In this document: one piece after another, positions 44,445 through 53,811 of the stretch | Numbering within the stretch: position 1 is the stretch's first letter | Layout of the letters: each line of letters begins with the position of its first letter | Source: Zavarzinella sp. | Lineage (GTDB): Bacteria > Planctomycetota > Planctomycetia > Gemmatales > Gemmataceae | Assembly (NCBI GenBank): GCA_041399155.1 | Contig: JAWKTI010000005.1 | Coordinates: forward strand, 1-64,000 | Direction of reading: 5' to 3' | DNA: 64,000 bases | Notes under the pieces: generated by a model | The model's input: only the letters and a program-made list of their open reading frames with translations | Told to the model about the DNA's origin: nothing | Database searches by the model: none | Made by a program: the position numbers and the translations under genes

Positions 44445-46297
44445 TGCGTTCTATTCGACGCACCATTTTGCTGAACTTTTTACTTCTCTTCAGCGTGACA
44501 CTGGTTGTTGCCAGTTGGTTTGTATACCGCACCTCTGCTGATGCCATCGAAGACAAGAGAAAGTCCACGCGTAGTCTGATCGATCTGCGATATCAATCGA
44601 AGCTCGATGAGGCACTGCTACTTTACGCACAGGAATTATCGACCGAAGCTCAATCACAATACCGTGCGGAAGATCTGCAGCGGATGTTTGTAAATTCGGA
44701 AGTGAATGCAATCCTTGCCGCGTCTGCACCCGGACCGATTTTCCCACTGGTGACACACTTAAGCATGGCACTGCCAAATCCGGTGGCCTTTTTTACGCAG
44801 GTGCGTCTCACCACCACAATTACTCTGAATGAAGACGAACTGCCGTTTGACCACGATCATGCCAAATACGAATATGTCCAGATTACCAGCGATTGGGGAG
44901 CACGATGGCAATCGCAGACACTCAACAACCAGGCATTACCACTACAAATCAAATCGCAGTCAGGCCCATCGACATTGTTTCAATCGAGCTATGAAAATGT
45001 GGAACTGTATGATGGCAGCAGTGCCCGTCTGGTGACCATTAAAGTCCCTGTGACGCGATTCAGCCGGATCGGCACCTATTTTTCGGGTCGTGGTTTTCGC
45101 CGGGTTGACTATCGCCCTACTGCTGCACTGTATGGTTCTTTGACATCGATTCGCCCTGCACCCAGTAGTCCCGGTCCGATTGTGGGGCCCCCACCAACAC
45201 CCCCACCTGATACTCGGTGGTTTTCCGGTTTCAGCCTGCCATCTATGTATGTTCAGGTGGCCTGGAAAACGGATGAACGTGGTGCCCACCCCAAATTTGT
45301 CACACTTCTGAAACAAAAAGCAGAAGAACTGGCCGCTCAGGAGCGGGACAATGACCGCATTCTCAGTGACTTAAAGAATCGCCTGGGGATTACCGCAGCA
45401 GTGGCAGGAATGGTGATTCTGCTTGTGGGCTGGATTATTGTCGGCCGTAGTCTGTCACCCTTAAATCGGCTGTCCGATGCGGTGAGCAAAATTTCAACCA
45501 AAGACTTTTTTGTTCCCCTGGAGGCGCGGGAACTGCCATCGGAAATTCGGCCTGTCACCCAGCGGCTGGCGTTAGCGTTATCTGAACTGCAAATGGCTTT
45601 TGAACGGGAGAAGCGTGCTGCAGCGGATATCTCGCACGAGTTACGCACGCCGATTGCGGCACTGACTACCACCCTGGAAGTGGCGTTGCGAAAAGAACGC
45701 ACCACGGAACAGTATCAGGGGACGCTTGCGGAATGCCTCGATATCTCCCGCCAGATGAATAGTCTGGTGGAACGATTACTGATGCTGGCCTGGCTGGATG
45801 CGGGTGCGGACCTGCTGCGAGCCAAAGAATTTGACCTGACCGCACTGGCCAAAGATTGTGCCACCATTGGCCGACCGCTCTCTTCTGTGCGAAACATCGA
45901 TTTTCAACTGGATTGTCCGCAGGAACTGTTGATTACCACCGATCGCGATAAACTGCGTGAGGTGCTGATGAATCTGGTGCACAATGCCATTGAATATACT
46001 CACCCAGGTGGGATGGTGCGATTGAAAGTGGTCCCACCAGAAAATGACCGATTACAAATCCTTGTGGAAGACACCGGAATCGGCATGACGCAGGAAGTAC
46101 AGAGCAAAATCTTCGAGCGGTTCTTTCGGGCTGATGCCTCCCGCCACGAAACAGGGGTGCACGCGGGTCTGGGTCTGGCAGTGGTCAAAGAATACGTCGA
46201 ATTCATGGGTGGCACAGTGACCGTGGATAGCGCCCCAGGCCGTGGCTCAACCTTCACAGTCGATTTGCCGTATCCAGGCTACACACAAATGAGCTGA
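44444..46297 (+). CDS. sensor histidine kinase
   Basis: The product has 617 residues and is the partner of the regulator whose stop it overlaps. The first transmembrane helix is at about 10-30 (LLNFLLLFSVTLVVASWFV). An extracytoplasmic sensing region of about 270 residues follows, with a Pro-rich tract near its end (PSSPGPIVGPPPTPPPDTRW). The second helix is near 315 (AAVAGMVILLVGWIIVG), then HAMP, HisKA with His398 in DISHELRTP, and HATPase with NLVHNAIEYTHPGG, EDTGIGM and GLGLAVVKEYVEFMGG. All catalytic boxes are intact. The sensing domain is not one I recognise, so the stimulus is unknown. Confidence 0.95.
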   Translation: MRSIRRTILLNFLLLFSVTLVVASWFVYRTSADAIEDKRKSTRSLIDLRYQSKLDEALLLYAQELSTEAQSQYRAEDLQRMFVNSEVNAILAASAPGPIFPLVTHLSMALPNPVAFFTQVRLTTTITLNEDELPFDHDHAKYEYVQITSDWGARWQSQTLNNQALPLQIKSQSGPSTLFQSSYENVELYDGSSARLVTIKVPVTRFSRIGTYFSGRGFRRVDYRPTAALYGSLTSIRPAPSSPGPIVGPPPTPPPDTRWFSGFSLPSMYVQVAWKTDERGAHPKFVTLLKQKAEELAAQERDNDRILSDLKNRLGITAAVAGMVILLVGWIIVGRSLSPLNRLSDAVSKISTKDFFVPLEARELPSEIRPVTQRLALALSELQMAFEREKRAAADISHELRTPIAALTTTLEVALRKERTTEQYQGTLAECLDISRQMNSLVERLLMLAWLDAGADLLRAKEFDLTALAKDCATIGRPLSSVRNIDFQLDCPQELLITTDRDKLREVLMNLVHNAIEYTHPGGMVRLKVVPPENDRLQILVEDTGIGMTQEVQSKIFERFFRADASRHETGVHAGLGLAVVKEYVEFMGGTVTVDSAPGRGSTFTVDLPYPGYTQMS

Positions 46298-46702
46298 AAA
46301 ATTCAGATCAGAAATGCCACTTAACCACATTTGCGATCGATCTATCAGCATTTCATCTTGAAAACGCATCGTTTTTGAAAAATTTTGCAAAATCTACCAA
46401 TTTGGGCACTCGAACGTGTGCGATTAATTGTACATGCGTATATTAATATAGTCTCGCCATGTGAAACTGCGTTCATTTTCTGCTTGCTTCCAGTAAAGCC
46501 AGTGGCAATGTCTATTCCATAAGCTCTTTTCAAATAAGAGCTTACGCGAATCGAAACTTTCTTCATTAAAATAGCCAAATAACGATCAGGAGAATGTTAG
46601 AATGTCTTGTCAGCCATCATGCTGAAAAAGTTCTTGAGATCTCCATTTGAATGTGGTAAGGTTCTCTCATAAATGAAATCCCACCTGGTAGAGAACCTTT
46701 CC
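46298..46702. other. intergenic region with a perfect hairpin
   Basis: The region is about 400 bases and AT-rich. A perfect 9-bp stem, TAAGCTCTT (46520-46528) with AAGAGCTTA (46536-46544), has a 7-base loop and no T run after it. Upstream, 46438-46459 resembles the motif at 26971-26991. It lies between the histidine kinase and the DUF1501 gene. It may hold the terminator of the first or the control region of the second. Confidence 0.4.
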
Positions 46703-48055
46703 ATGACCACGCCAATGTTCCATCGTCGTGCGGCTTTGAAAATCGGTGCTGTGGGAGCTTTCACATTGCCACATCTGCTGGCAGCACAGGCTAAGGCAGG
46801 AACCAGCCACCAGGGAAAAGCCAAATCAATCATCCTGTTGTTCAATTCTGGTGGGATACCCCACCATGAAACGTGGGATCCCAAACCGGATGCTCCCGTG
46901 GAAGTGCGTGGCGATTTTGGTGTGATTTCGACCAAAACCCCCGGCCTGCAGGTGGGGGAGTTGATGCCAAAGACCGCACAACTGACCGATAAGATTGCTG
47001 TGATTCGCACGATGGTGACGCTGGATAATGCCCACTCGACCAGTGGCTACCAGATGCTGACCGGCATTCCCCACGTGCCCTTGAATCGCGAAAACATGAC
47101 GCAGGCCCGCCCCAACAACCAGCCTTCATTCAACGCCTTGGTCCGTGCTGTCTGTCCACCTCAACATGGCTTGCCATCGTCAATGGTGCTGCCACGTCGA
47201 CTGGCGAATTTCGATGGTTTATACCCCTGGCCGGGAACAGGCACTGGAATTCTTGGCAAATCGGCTGATCCGTGGATGCTGGAATGCGATCCTGCCGCAG
47301 CCGATTTCACCGCACCTGGGTGTGAAATGAAAGCGGGCCTCGATTCGCAACGTGTGCAGCACCGTCAGGAATTGTTGCAGCAGCTTTCAGAACCCACCCC
47401 CACCAGTGGAAGTTCACAATTTCGCCGATACCAGCAACAGGCATTTGATATGTTGACTGGCAATCGGGCGCGGGAGGCGTTTGACCTGCACCTGGAAAGC
47501 CCATCGATGCGGGATCGTTATGGCCGCAGCAAGCACGGCCAATCGGTACTTCTGGCCCGTCGGCTGGTGGAAGCCGGGGTGCGGTTAGTGCAGGTCAACT
47601 GGGCGTCGCAAGACAAAAAACTGCCTAACGGTGGGGGCTGGGATACCCACCTGGACCACAGTAAGAGCCTGAAAGGCTGGCTGATGCCAAGCATGGATCA
47701 GACCTATTCTGCATTGATAACCGACCTGGACCAGCGAGGTTTGCTGGATGAAACACTGGTCTGCTGGGTGGCAGAATTTGGCCATACGCCAAAGTTCAAT
47801 GCGAAAAAGGGCCGCGACCACTGGGGCAGAGTGTTTTCCATCGCACTGGCGGGTGGGGGAATTCGCGGCGGTGTCGTTTATGGCAAAACAGACAAACAGG
47901 CGGGAGAACCACTGGGCGATGTCGTGCGTCCGTGTGATTACCTTGCGACCCTGTTCCATTGCCTGGGTTTTGATCCGGAAATGATGATCTACGATGTGGA
48001 AAACCGCCCCATCCCACTGATGCGTGGCAAAGTGCTGCATTCTATTCTGGCATAA
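46703..48055 (+). CDS. exported DUF1501 protein (alkaline-phosphatase/sulfatase superfamily)
   Basis: The product has 450 residues from the ATG at 46703; a longer frame to 46673 is open but adds no useful leader. The leader MTTPMFHRRAALKIGAVGAF is a twin-arginine type. Motifs typical of DUF1501 are: SIILLFNSGGIPHHETWDPK; GVISTKTPGLQVGELMP; VIRTMVTLDNAHSTSGYQML; GWDTHLDHSKSLKGWLMPSM; LVCWVAEFGHTP; and DHWGRVFSIALAGGGIRGG. These proteins are abundant in planctomycetes, often paired with a DUF1549/DUF1553 cytochrome; none is adjacent here. An enzymatic role is presumed but not established. Confidence 0.93.
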   Translation: MTTPMFHRRAALKIGAVGAFTLPHLLAAQAKAGTSHQGKAKSIILLFNSGGIPHHETWDPKPDAPVEVRGDFGVISTKTPGLQVGELMPKTAQLTDKIAVIRTMVTLDNAHSTSGYQMLTGIPHVPLNRENMTQARPNNQPSFNALVRAVCPPQHGLPSSMVLPRRLANFDGLYPWPGTGTGILGKSADPWMLECDPAAADFTAPGCEMKAGLDSQRVQHRQELLQQLSEPTPTSGSSQFRRYQQQAFDMLTGNRAREAFDLHLESPSMRDRYGRSKHGQSVLLARRLVEAGVRLVQVNWASQDKKLPNGGGWDTHLDHSKSLKGWLMPSMDQTYSALITDLDQRGLLDETLVCWVAEFGHTPKFNAKKGRDHWGRVFSIALAGGGIRGGVVYGKTDKQAGEPLGDVVRPCDYLATLFHCLGFDPEMMIYDVENRPIPLMRGKVLHSILA

Positions 48056-48122
48056 GAATTTGCAAAGTAAACTTTAATCAGTTTGAAACTCGGTAAAAAA
48101 TCGTGCAGTAACTGCCTTCATC

Positions 48123-48179
48123 GCCCGCAGCGTAAGCAAGGGTTCAGGCAGAAAGAACTCTTGCTTACGCGCTGCGGGC
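48123..48179. terminator. large imperfect inverted repeat between convergent genes
   Basis: GCCCGCAGCGTAAGCAAGGG and the reverse complement of the arm at 48155-48179 match with one mismatch and one 2-base insertion. Weaker pairing extends outward to about 48115 and 48190 (TGCCTT/AAGGCA). It sits between the ends of the DUF1501 gene and nrdJ, so a bidirectional terminator or a mobile palindrome are both possible. Smaller hairpins follow at 48218-48234 and 48251-48261. Confidence 0.5.
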
Positions 48180-48276
48180 TATAAAGGCAAACTCAATGAA
48201 CTGAAACTGAGTTTAGTCTCCGGCCATCACGGAGCGGGCTATGATTAGTCAGCACTTCGTGCCTGAGCAAAGGCCT

Positions 48277-51200
48277 CTAACTGCACCCACTGGTTTCGCC
48301 GCAGGTATCGCATCGCATGCAGGCACCGGAGCGTACCAGCGTCAGTTGTTGGCATTTGCTGCACGGATCGCCTTCATAGCCTTTCAGGCGGGCTTGCTTG
48401 ACCCGTTCCGCCAGTAGTTTTGCCACATCATTCGATTGTGCGGCGGGCTTGGTTGCGGTGGCACTGTAGCCCCCACCGTTGCTGGATGGTTTCGACGCAC
48501 TGCCATTTGTACCGTTGCCGCGTCCATGCTCAACTACTTTTCCCGAGCCACCACCTTTATTACCATGATCCTGATTGCCGTTGCCACCTGGTTTCACATG
48601 CTCTGATTGTGGCACCACCATCCGACGTGGGGAGGCATTTTCGACAATTCGCTCCGAAATCACCTCTTCATCGTCAAAATCGGGTTCGGGCTGATGAATC
48701 GAATCCCCACGCAGCGATTCTGGCTCCACGTGGGCCAGGTCGTAGCGGCCAAGGTAGGTCACGGCCAGTTCACGGAACACATAATCGATGATCGAAGTGG
48801 CCATCTTGATGTGGGGATTACCACCCACCACGCCGTTTGGTTCAAAACGGGTGAAGGTAAAGGCATCCACAAACTCTTCCAGTGGCACGCCGTGCTGCAA
48901 ACCGAGCGAAATCGCAATCGCAAAGCAGTTGGTCATACTGCGGAAGGCCGCACCTTCCTTGTGCATATCAATGAAGATTTCACCCAGCGTCCCATCGGCA
49001 TATTCACCGGTCCGCAGGTAAACTTTGTGGTTACCAATGCGGGCTTTCTGGGTGTAACCAGCACGCCGATCCGGCAACCGCCGCCGCTTGGCAATGTAGC
49101 GGTGCACAATCCGTTCTGCAATCTTGTTAGCAGAATCGCTGGTCGTGATCACGTCACCATCGTGCAGATCTTCATCCAGTGTGTCAGAGACCGTATTCAG
49201 TGGCTGGCTTAGCTTGGAACCATCGCGGTAGAGGGCGTTGGCCTTTAACATCAGCGACCAGCTAAGCTGGTAAGCGTTCTTCACATCGTCGATGCTGGCT
49301 TCGTAAGGAATGTTGATGGTTTTGGAAATTGCCCCACTGATAAAGGGCTGTGCGGCAGCCATCATGCGGATGTGGGCTTCGGCCAGCAGGTAACGCTGGC
49401 CTTTTTTACCGCACTTGTTGGCACAATCGAAGATCGAATAGTGCTCCGGCTTCAGGTGGGGGGCACCTTCAACCGTCATCGTCCCACAGACATATTCGCT
49501 GGCTTCGGCAATCTGGGACCGACTGAAGCCCAGATACGCCAACAGATCGAAATCGGGTGCCTCAAACTGGGCACGTGGGATCTGTAACTGTTTTTCCAGC
49601 AGGTCATCAGTCAGTGTGTAGCGATTAAAGACAAACGACAATTCAAAGGTGCCTGGCAGTGCGTCTTCAATCTTCTTCAGCACTTCATCCGTAAATCCTT
49701 TCTGTTTCAGCACTTGCGTATTAATATGTGGGCAGCCAGTGAGGGTGGCGGCACCACGGCAATAGCGAACAATTTCTTCCACCTGCGTGGGCGTGTAGCC
49801 CAACCGTGTCAGTGCGGGTGGCACCGACTGGTTGATGATCTTGAAATATCCCCCACCTGCCAGCTTTTTGAACTTCACCAGTGCAAAGTCCGGCTCGATA
49901 CCGGTGGTATCGCAATCCATTACCAGCCCGATGGTGCCCGTAGGGGCAATGACTGTTACCTGAGCATTGCGGAAGCCATGTTTTTCGCCCAGTTCTAACA
50001 TGCGGTCGGCCTGTTCCTTCGCGGCCTGCAACATGTAACTTGGGCAGTAACGCGGGTCGATTCCCACCGGTGTCACGGTCAGGTGTTCATATTCCGTGGG
50101 TGCCACGTTGTAAACAGCCCGACGGTGGTTGCGGATCACGCGAAGCATTGGCTCGCGGTTTGCTTCGTAACGGGCAAATGTTCCCAGTTCCGAAGCAATT
50201 TCTGCTGAAGTGGCGTAAGAAGCACAGTGCATCATCGCTGTCAGAGCGCCCGCCTGTGCCCGCCCTTCGTGGGAATCGTAGCCAATTCCCTGCACCATCA
50301 ACAACGCACCCAGATTGGCATAACCGAGACCCAGCGTGCGGTAATCGAACGACTTCTGGGCCACTGGTACGCTGGGGAATTGTGCCATGTAAACGCTGAT
50401 TTCCAGAATCAACGTCCACAAGCGCGTGGCATGGATGTACGGATCAATCTGGAATTTGCCGCTTTCGGTGTCGTAAAACGTCTGCAGGTTCAGCGAAGCC
50501 AGATTACAGGCGGTATCATCCAGGAACATGTATTCGCTGCACGGATTGCTGGCGTTAATCCGGTCATCGTTGGGGCAGGTGTGCCATTCATTAATGGTGG
50601 TATCGTACTGCACCCCGGGATCGGCACAACTCCAGGCGGCAAAACCAATTTCATCCCACAGTTCGGTGGCTTTCATGGTCTTGCATGGTTTCGGCTGGCG
50701 GTTTTGCTTCAGGGCGTTTTCTTTTTCCGTTCGCCAGTAGAGGTGCCAGTCGCCATTGTTGTTGACGGCATTCATAAAGTCGTTGGTAATCCGCACCGAA
50801 TTGTTCGAATTCTGGCCGGAAACGGTGAAATATGCCTTCGAGTTCCAGTCGGTATCGTATTCTTCAATCTGCAGCGACGTAATGCCCAGATCGGCCAGTT
50901 GAATCACGCGGGCAATGTAATTTTCCGGTACCAGTGCTTCGCGTGCGGCAAGCACTGTTTTCCGCAACTCGGGATTGTGCTTGATGCTGCTGCGGCGTTC
51001 CGCATCGGTGCTGGTGGTAATCGATTTCAGAATCTGGTTCAGGTGCCGGTTCAGCAGTTTGGAACCCTGCACCAGCGAGGCCACTTTCTGCTCTTCTACC
51101 ACTTTCCAGTTAATGAAATCTTCAATGTCTGGGTGGTCGAGATCGAGCACCACCATTTTTGCAGCCCGACGGGTGGTACCGCCAGATTTGATGGCACCTG

Positions 51201-51968
51201 CGGCACGGTCGCCGATTTTCAGAAAACTCATTAAGCCGGAAGATTTGCCTCCCCGGATAGTGGCTCGCCATCACCACGGATGTGGCTGAAGTTCGAACCG
51301 GTGCCACTGCCATATTTGAAGATGCGTGCCTCACGCACCCACAGATCCATGATGCCGCCTTCGTTCACCAGGTCATCGGAGACCGATTGAATGAAGCAGG
51401 CGTGGGGCTGAGGCCGTTCGTAGGCGTTGGTCGATTTTTGCATCGAACCAGTGGTGGGGTCCACATAATAATGCCCCTGTGCTGGTCCTTCGATGCCGTA
51501 CGCCCAGTGCAGGCCACTGTTGAACCACTGGGGGCTGTTGGGTGCGGCCATTTGTTTGGCCAGCATGTAACAGACTTCATCGTAAAACGCTTTGGCATCG
51601 CTTTCTGCGGTGAAGTAGCCACCTTTCCAACCCCAATAGGTCCAGCACCCGGCCAGTCGACTGAATACCTGACGTGAATCACCTTCGGAAACCAGTGTGG
51701 CACCGGGTGCGGCCTGCGACCGTTGCAGCCAGGTGGGCACCCCTTCTTCATGAATTTTTTCTAATTGATCCGGCACGCCCGCTTTGCGGAAGTATTTCTG
51801 TGCCAGAATATCCACTGCCACCTGCGACCAGCCTTTGGGCACCATCACCTCGCGCATCTCGAATACCACGGTACCGTTGGGGTTCACAATCCGTGAGTCC
51901 CGAGGCGTGAAGGGAATATTCGCAAATGTTTCTTGTCCTTCCTGGGTAAAAACACGAGAGATTTTCAT
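48277..51968 (-). CDS. nrdJ: vitamin B12-dependent (class II) ribonucleotide reductase, frameshifted near 51251
   Basis: NrdJ reduces ribonucleotides to deoxyribonucleotides using adenosylcobalamin. The N-terminal 245 residues start at 51968 (MKISRVFTQEGQETF) and reach IRGDGEPLSG, then run out of frame to a stop at 51231. The rest resumes at about 51250, continuing the family sequence (GGKSSG, LMSFLKIGDRAAGAIKSGG). The run at 51251-51254 has four C on the plus strand where five would restore frame, and the 3692-base span is one short of a multiple of three. Downstream are NPCSEY, GLVMDCDTTGIEPDFAL and a C-terminal zinc module (CSKCQQL, CMRCDTCG). Because the enzyme supplies DNA precursors, a sequencing error is more likely than true loss. 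No nrdAB is visible here. Confidence 0.93.
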
Positions 51969-52342
51969 CGGTGCAGGTTATCCTATTCTTGTTATATAAC
52001 AATTTATACATTCAAAAGAATGTTTTATTAATATTCAGTAGCCGTAACTTCGGTGCTACCTGCTATTGTGAAGGGTTGGTGTGGGTATCGCACTGCTTTT
52101 TCAGTTTTTCGATCCGTTCTGGGAAACGGAAGTTCGTTACAAACAGCACGACAAGCAAAGTTTTCGGCTTTGCTATCTGGAAAAATCCCACCTGCATCAT
52201 GCGCCAGGTTCAGTGAACAATTCTATATGAAAGTCAAGCAATCTGGGCAATTTTCTGGGTCAAAAATCGTTAAGTGGCTAATTTTCAATCGCTTGCGACG
52301 AATTCATTTTTCAAATTCAAACCGGAAGTCGATTATCCACGT
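51969..52342. other. intergenic region upstream of nrdJ
   Basis: About 370 bases. I looked for a cobalamin riboswitch (B12 box) upstream of nrdJ and did not find one by eye. The segment next to nrdJ is AT-rich (51980-52035) and may contain its promoter. No gene is visible. Confidence 0.35.
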
Positions 52343-53671
52343 TTATTGCTGCATCGGCAGTTCCAGCGTCATGGAACGCTGGTTGCGGAGAATGTTCACT
52401 TTTACCTTCTCGCCCGCTTTCTTCACTGTGGCACCGTAGAAGAAGATATCCTGCTCTCGGAGTAGATCATTCTGGCCATCGAATGCCACAATAATGTCAC
52501 CCACCTGGAAGCCAGCCCGCTTGGCTGCTGCGTGCTCGTTGTATTGTCCCATGGCGCGTACCCGCAGTGCCATGTTGGTTGCGGGAATTTTCAGGCGTTG
52601 TCGCACATCATCTGGTGTGGCTTCAAGCGACAGGCCGCCGGTGGTCATTCGTTTCAGGCCCCATGATGAAACACGCCAGGAAATATCACCCTGTCGACGC
52701 CAGCCACTGGGAAGCGTTGATTCCAGCGTCACCGGTTTGTTCCCACGTTTCACTACGGCAGTCAGTTTGCCACCGCTGGCGGGAATGTGGTGCAGTACCC
52801 ACTGAATATCTGCCAGTGAAAGCAACGGTTGCCCATTTAAGGTTAAGATTTCGTCGCCTGCCTGAAATCCAGTGATCAAGCCCTTGCCGGGAGCATCTTC
52901 CACCGCTTTGATCGTGGCTTTTTCCTTGGGATCCATGACCAGCCCGAACATCTTCGGGTGGGGATAAGGAAACAGCAGTTCTTCCGGAATCGCCTGTTTT
53001 CGAACCCGGTAAGTATCTCGCACCGCTTCACCAATCTGGTGGCAGTGGATGCAACTGCGAGCCACCTGATTGTTGTAATTAATGGTGGCTTCGTATTTTC
53101 CTTTCAGATTCGGAAACTGCACGGGTGTGGGATACATTGGTTTGGGGCCTGTTTTTGCCAGCAGGCTGGGCCGCACCGTTGCAAAATTCTGGTGCAGATT
53201 CAGTGCACCATTCATTGCTTTTTTCAAGCCATCAATGGAAACATCCCCCACCCAGTTGGTGCGGTGCGAACGGGTGCCAAATCGGCCGTAAATTGTTTTG
53301 TCGGCGTTGAGAAAGAACACCGCAAACGATTGGTCGGTATCGTATTGAAACACATTCAGATCCAGGCTGTTCGTGGAAATAATCCGCACGCACACAAACT
53401 TTTTCAAGAGTGCCTGCAATTCCGCATCCTGTTCCAGAAGTTCATCGTCCAGTTTGACGCACTCTTCGCAGGGGATACAGCGCAGCACCACCATAATTGG
53501 TTTGCCGCTTTCTTTCGCCTGTTCGATCGCTTTCGGAAAATCACTGTACAGCCACAGATCGTTCTGGGCAAATTTAGCCCGATCGTTCTTGACCTTTTCA
53601 TCCCGGGTCTGTGCAGAAAGGGTACTCGTAGCCAGAAAACCGGCTGCGAATAATAACAGATACCGAATCAT
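52343..53671 (-). CDS. exported thioredoxin-fold / haem-binding / PDZ protein
   Basis: The product has 442 residues with a signal peptide (MIRYLLLFAAGFLATSTLSA). Residues about 40-160 are thioredoxin-like, with a Cys-rich active-site loop RCIPCEECVKL (C65, C68, C71). At 207-211 is CIHCH, the covalent haem-binding motif of c-type cytochromes. Two PDZ domains follow, at about 240-315 (GLITGFQAGDEILTLNGQPL) and 345-430 (AAKRAGFQVGDIIVAFDGQN). The combination suggests a periplasmic redox protein that binds peptides; the substrate is unknown. It lies 140 bases downstream of the sulfatase on the same strand. Confidence 0.85.
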   Translation of the reverse strand: MIRYLLLFAAGFLATSTLSAQTRDEKVKNDRAKFAQNDLWLYSDFPKAIEQAKESGKPIMVVLRCIPCEECVKLDDELLEQDAELQALLKKFVCVRIISTNSLDLNVFQYDTDQSFAVFFLNADKTIYGRFGTRSHRTNWVGDVSIDGLKKAMNGALNLHQNFATVRPSLLAKTGPKPMYPTPVQFPNLKGKYEATINYNNQVARSCIHCHQIGEAVRDTYRVRKQAIPEELLFPYPHPKMFGLVMDPKEKATIKAVEDAPGKGLITGFQAGDEILTLNGQPLLSLADIQWVLHHIPASGGKLTAVVKRGNKPVTLESTLPSGWRRQGDISWRVSSWGLKRMTTGGLSLEATPDDVRQRLKIPATNMALRVRAMGQYNEHAAAKRAGFQVGDIIVAFDGQNDLLREQDIFFYGATVKKAGEKVKVNILRNQRSMTLELPMQQ

Positions 53672-53705
53672 CTTCGACTTCCTTTAGAAAATATATCCAA
53701 CCAAC

Positions 53706-53731
53706 AATAAGTGTTAAAATAACCACTTATT
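53706..53731. promoter_or_regulatory. AT-rich hairpin between sulfatase and thioredoxin/PDZ genes
   Basis: AATAAGTG and CACTTATT pair, with partial further pairing of GTTA and TAAC inside. No T run follows on either strand, so it may be an operator as well as a weak terminator. TTGTTACAA at 53802-53810, next to the sulfatase stop, matches one arm of the palindrome at 7560-7580. Confidence 0.35.
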
Positions 53732-53811
53732 AAGTGAACATAATTCAATTATAACGTAAGAAAAATGAAAAAGCAATGAAAAATAATTCCGCAATCAAAT
53801 CTTGTTACAAA

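Noticed and set aside
51969..52342. Cobalamin riboswitch upstream of the B12-dependent reductase
   Set aside because: No B12-box-like sequence or conserved core could be found by eye on the minus strand.
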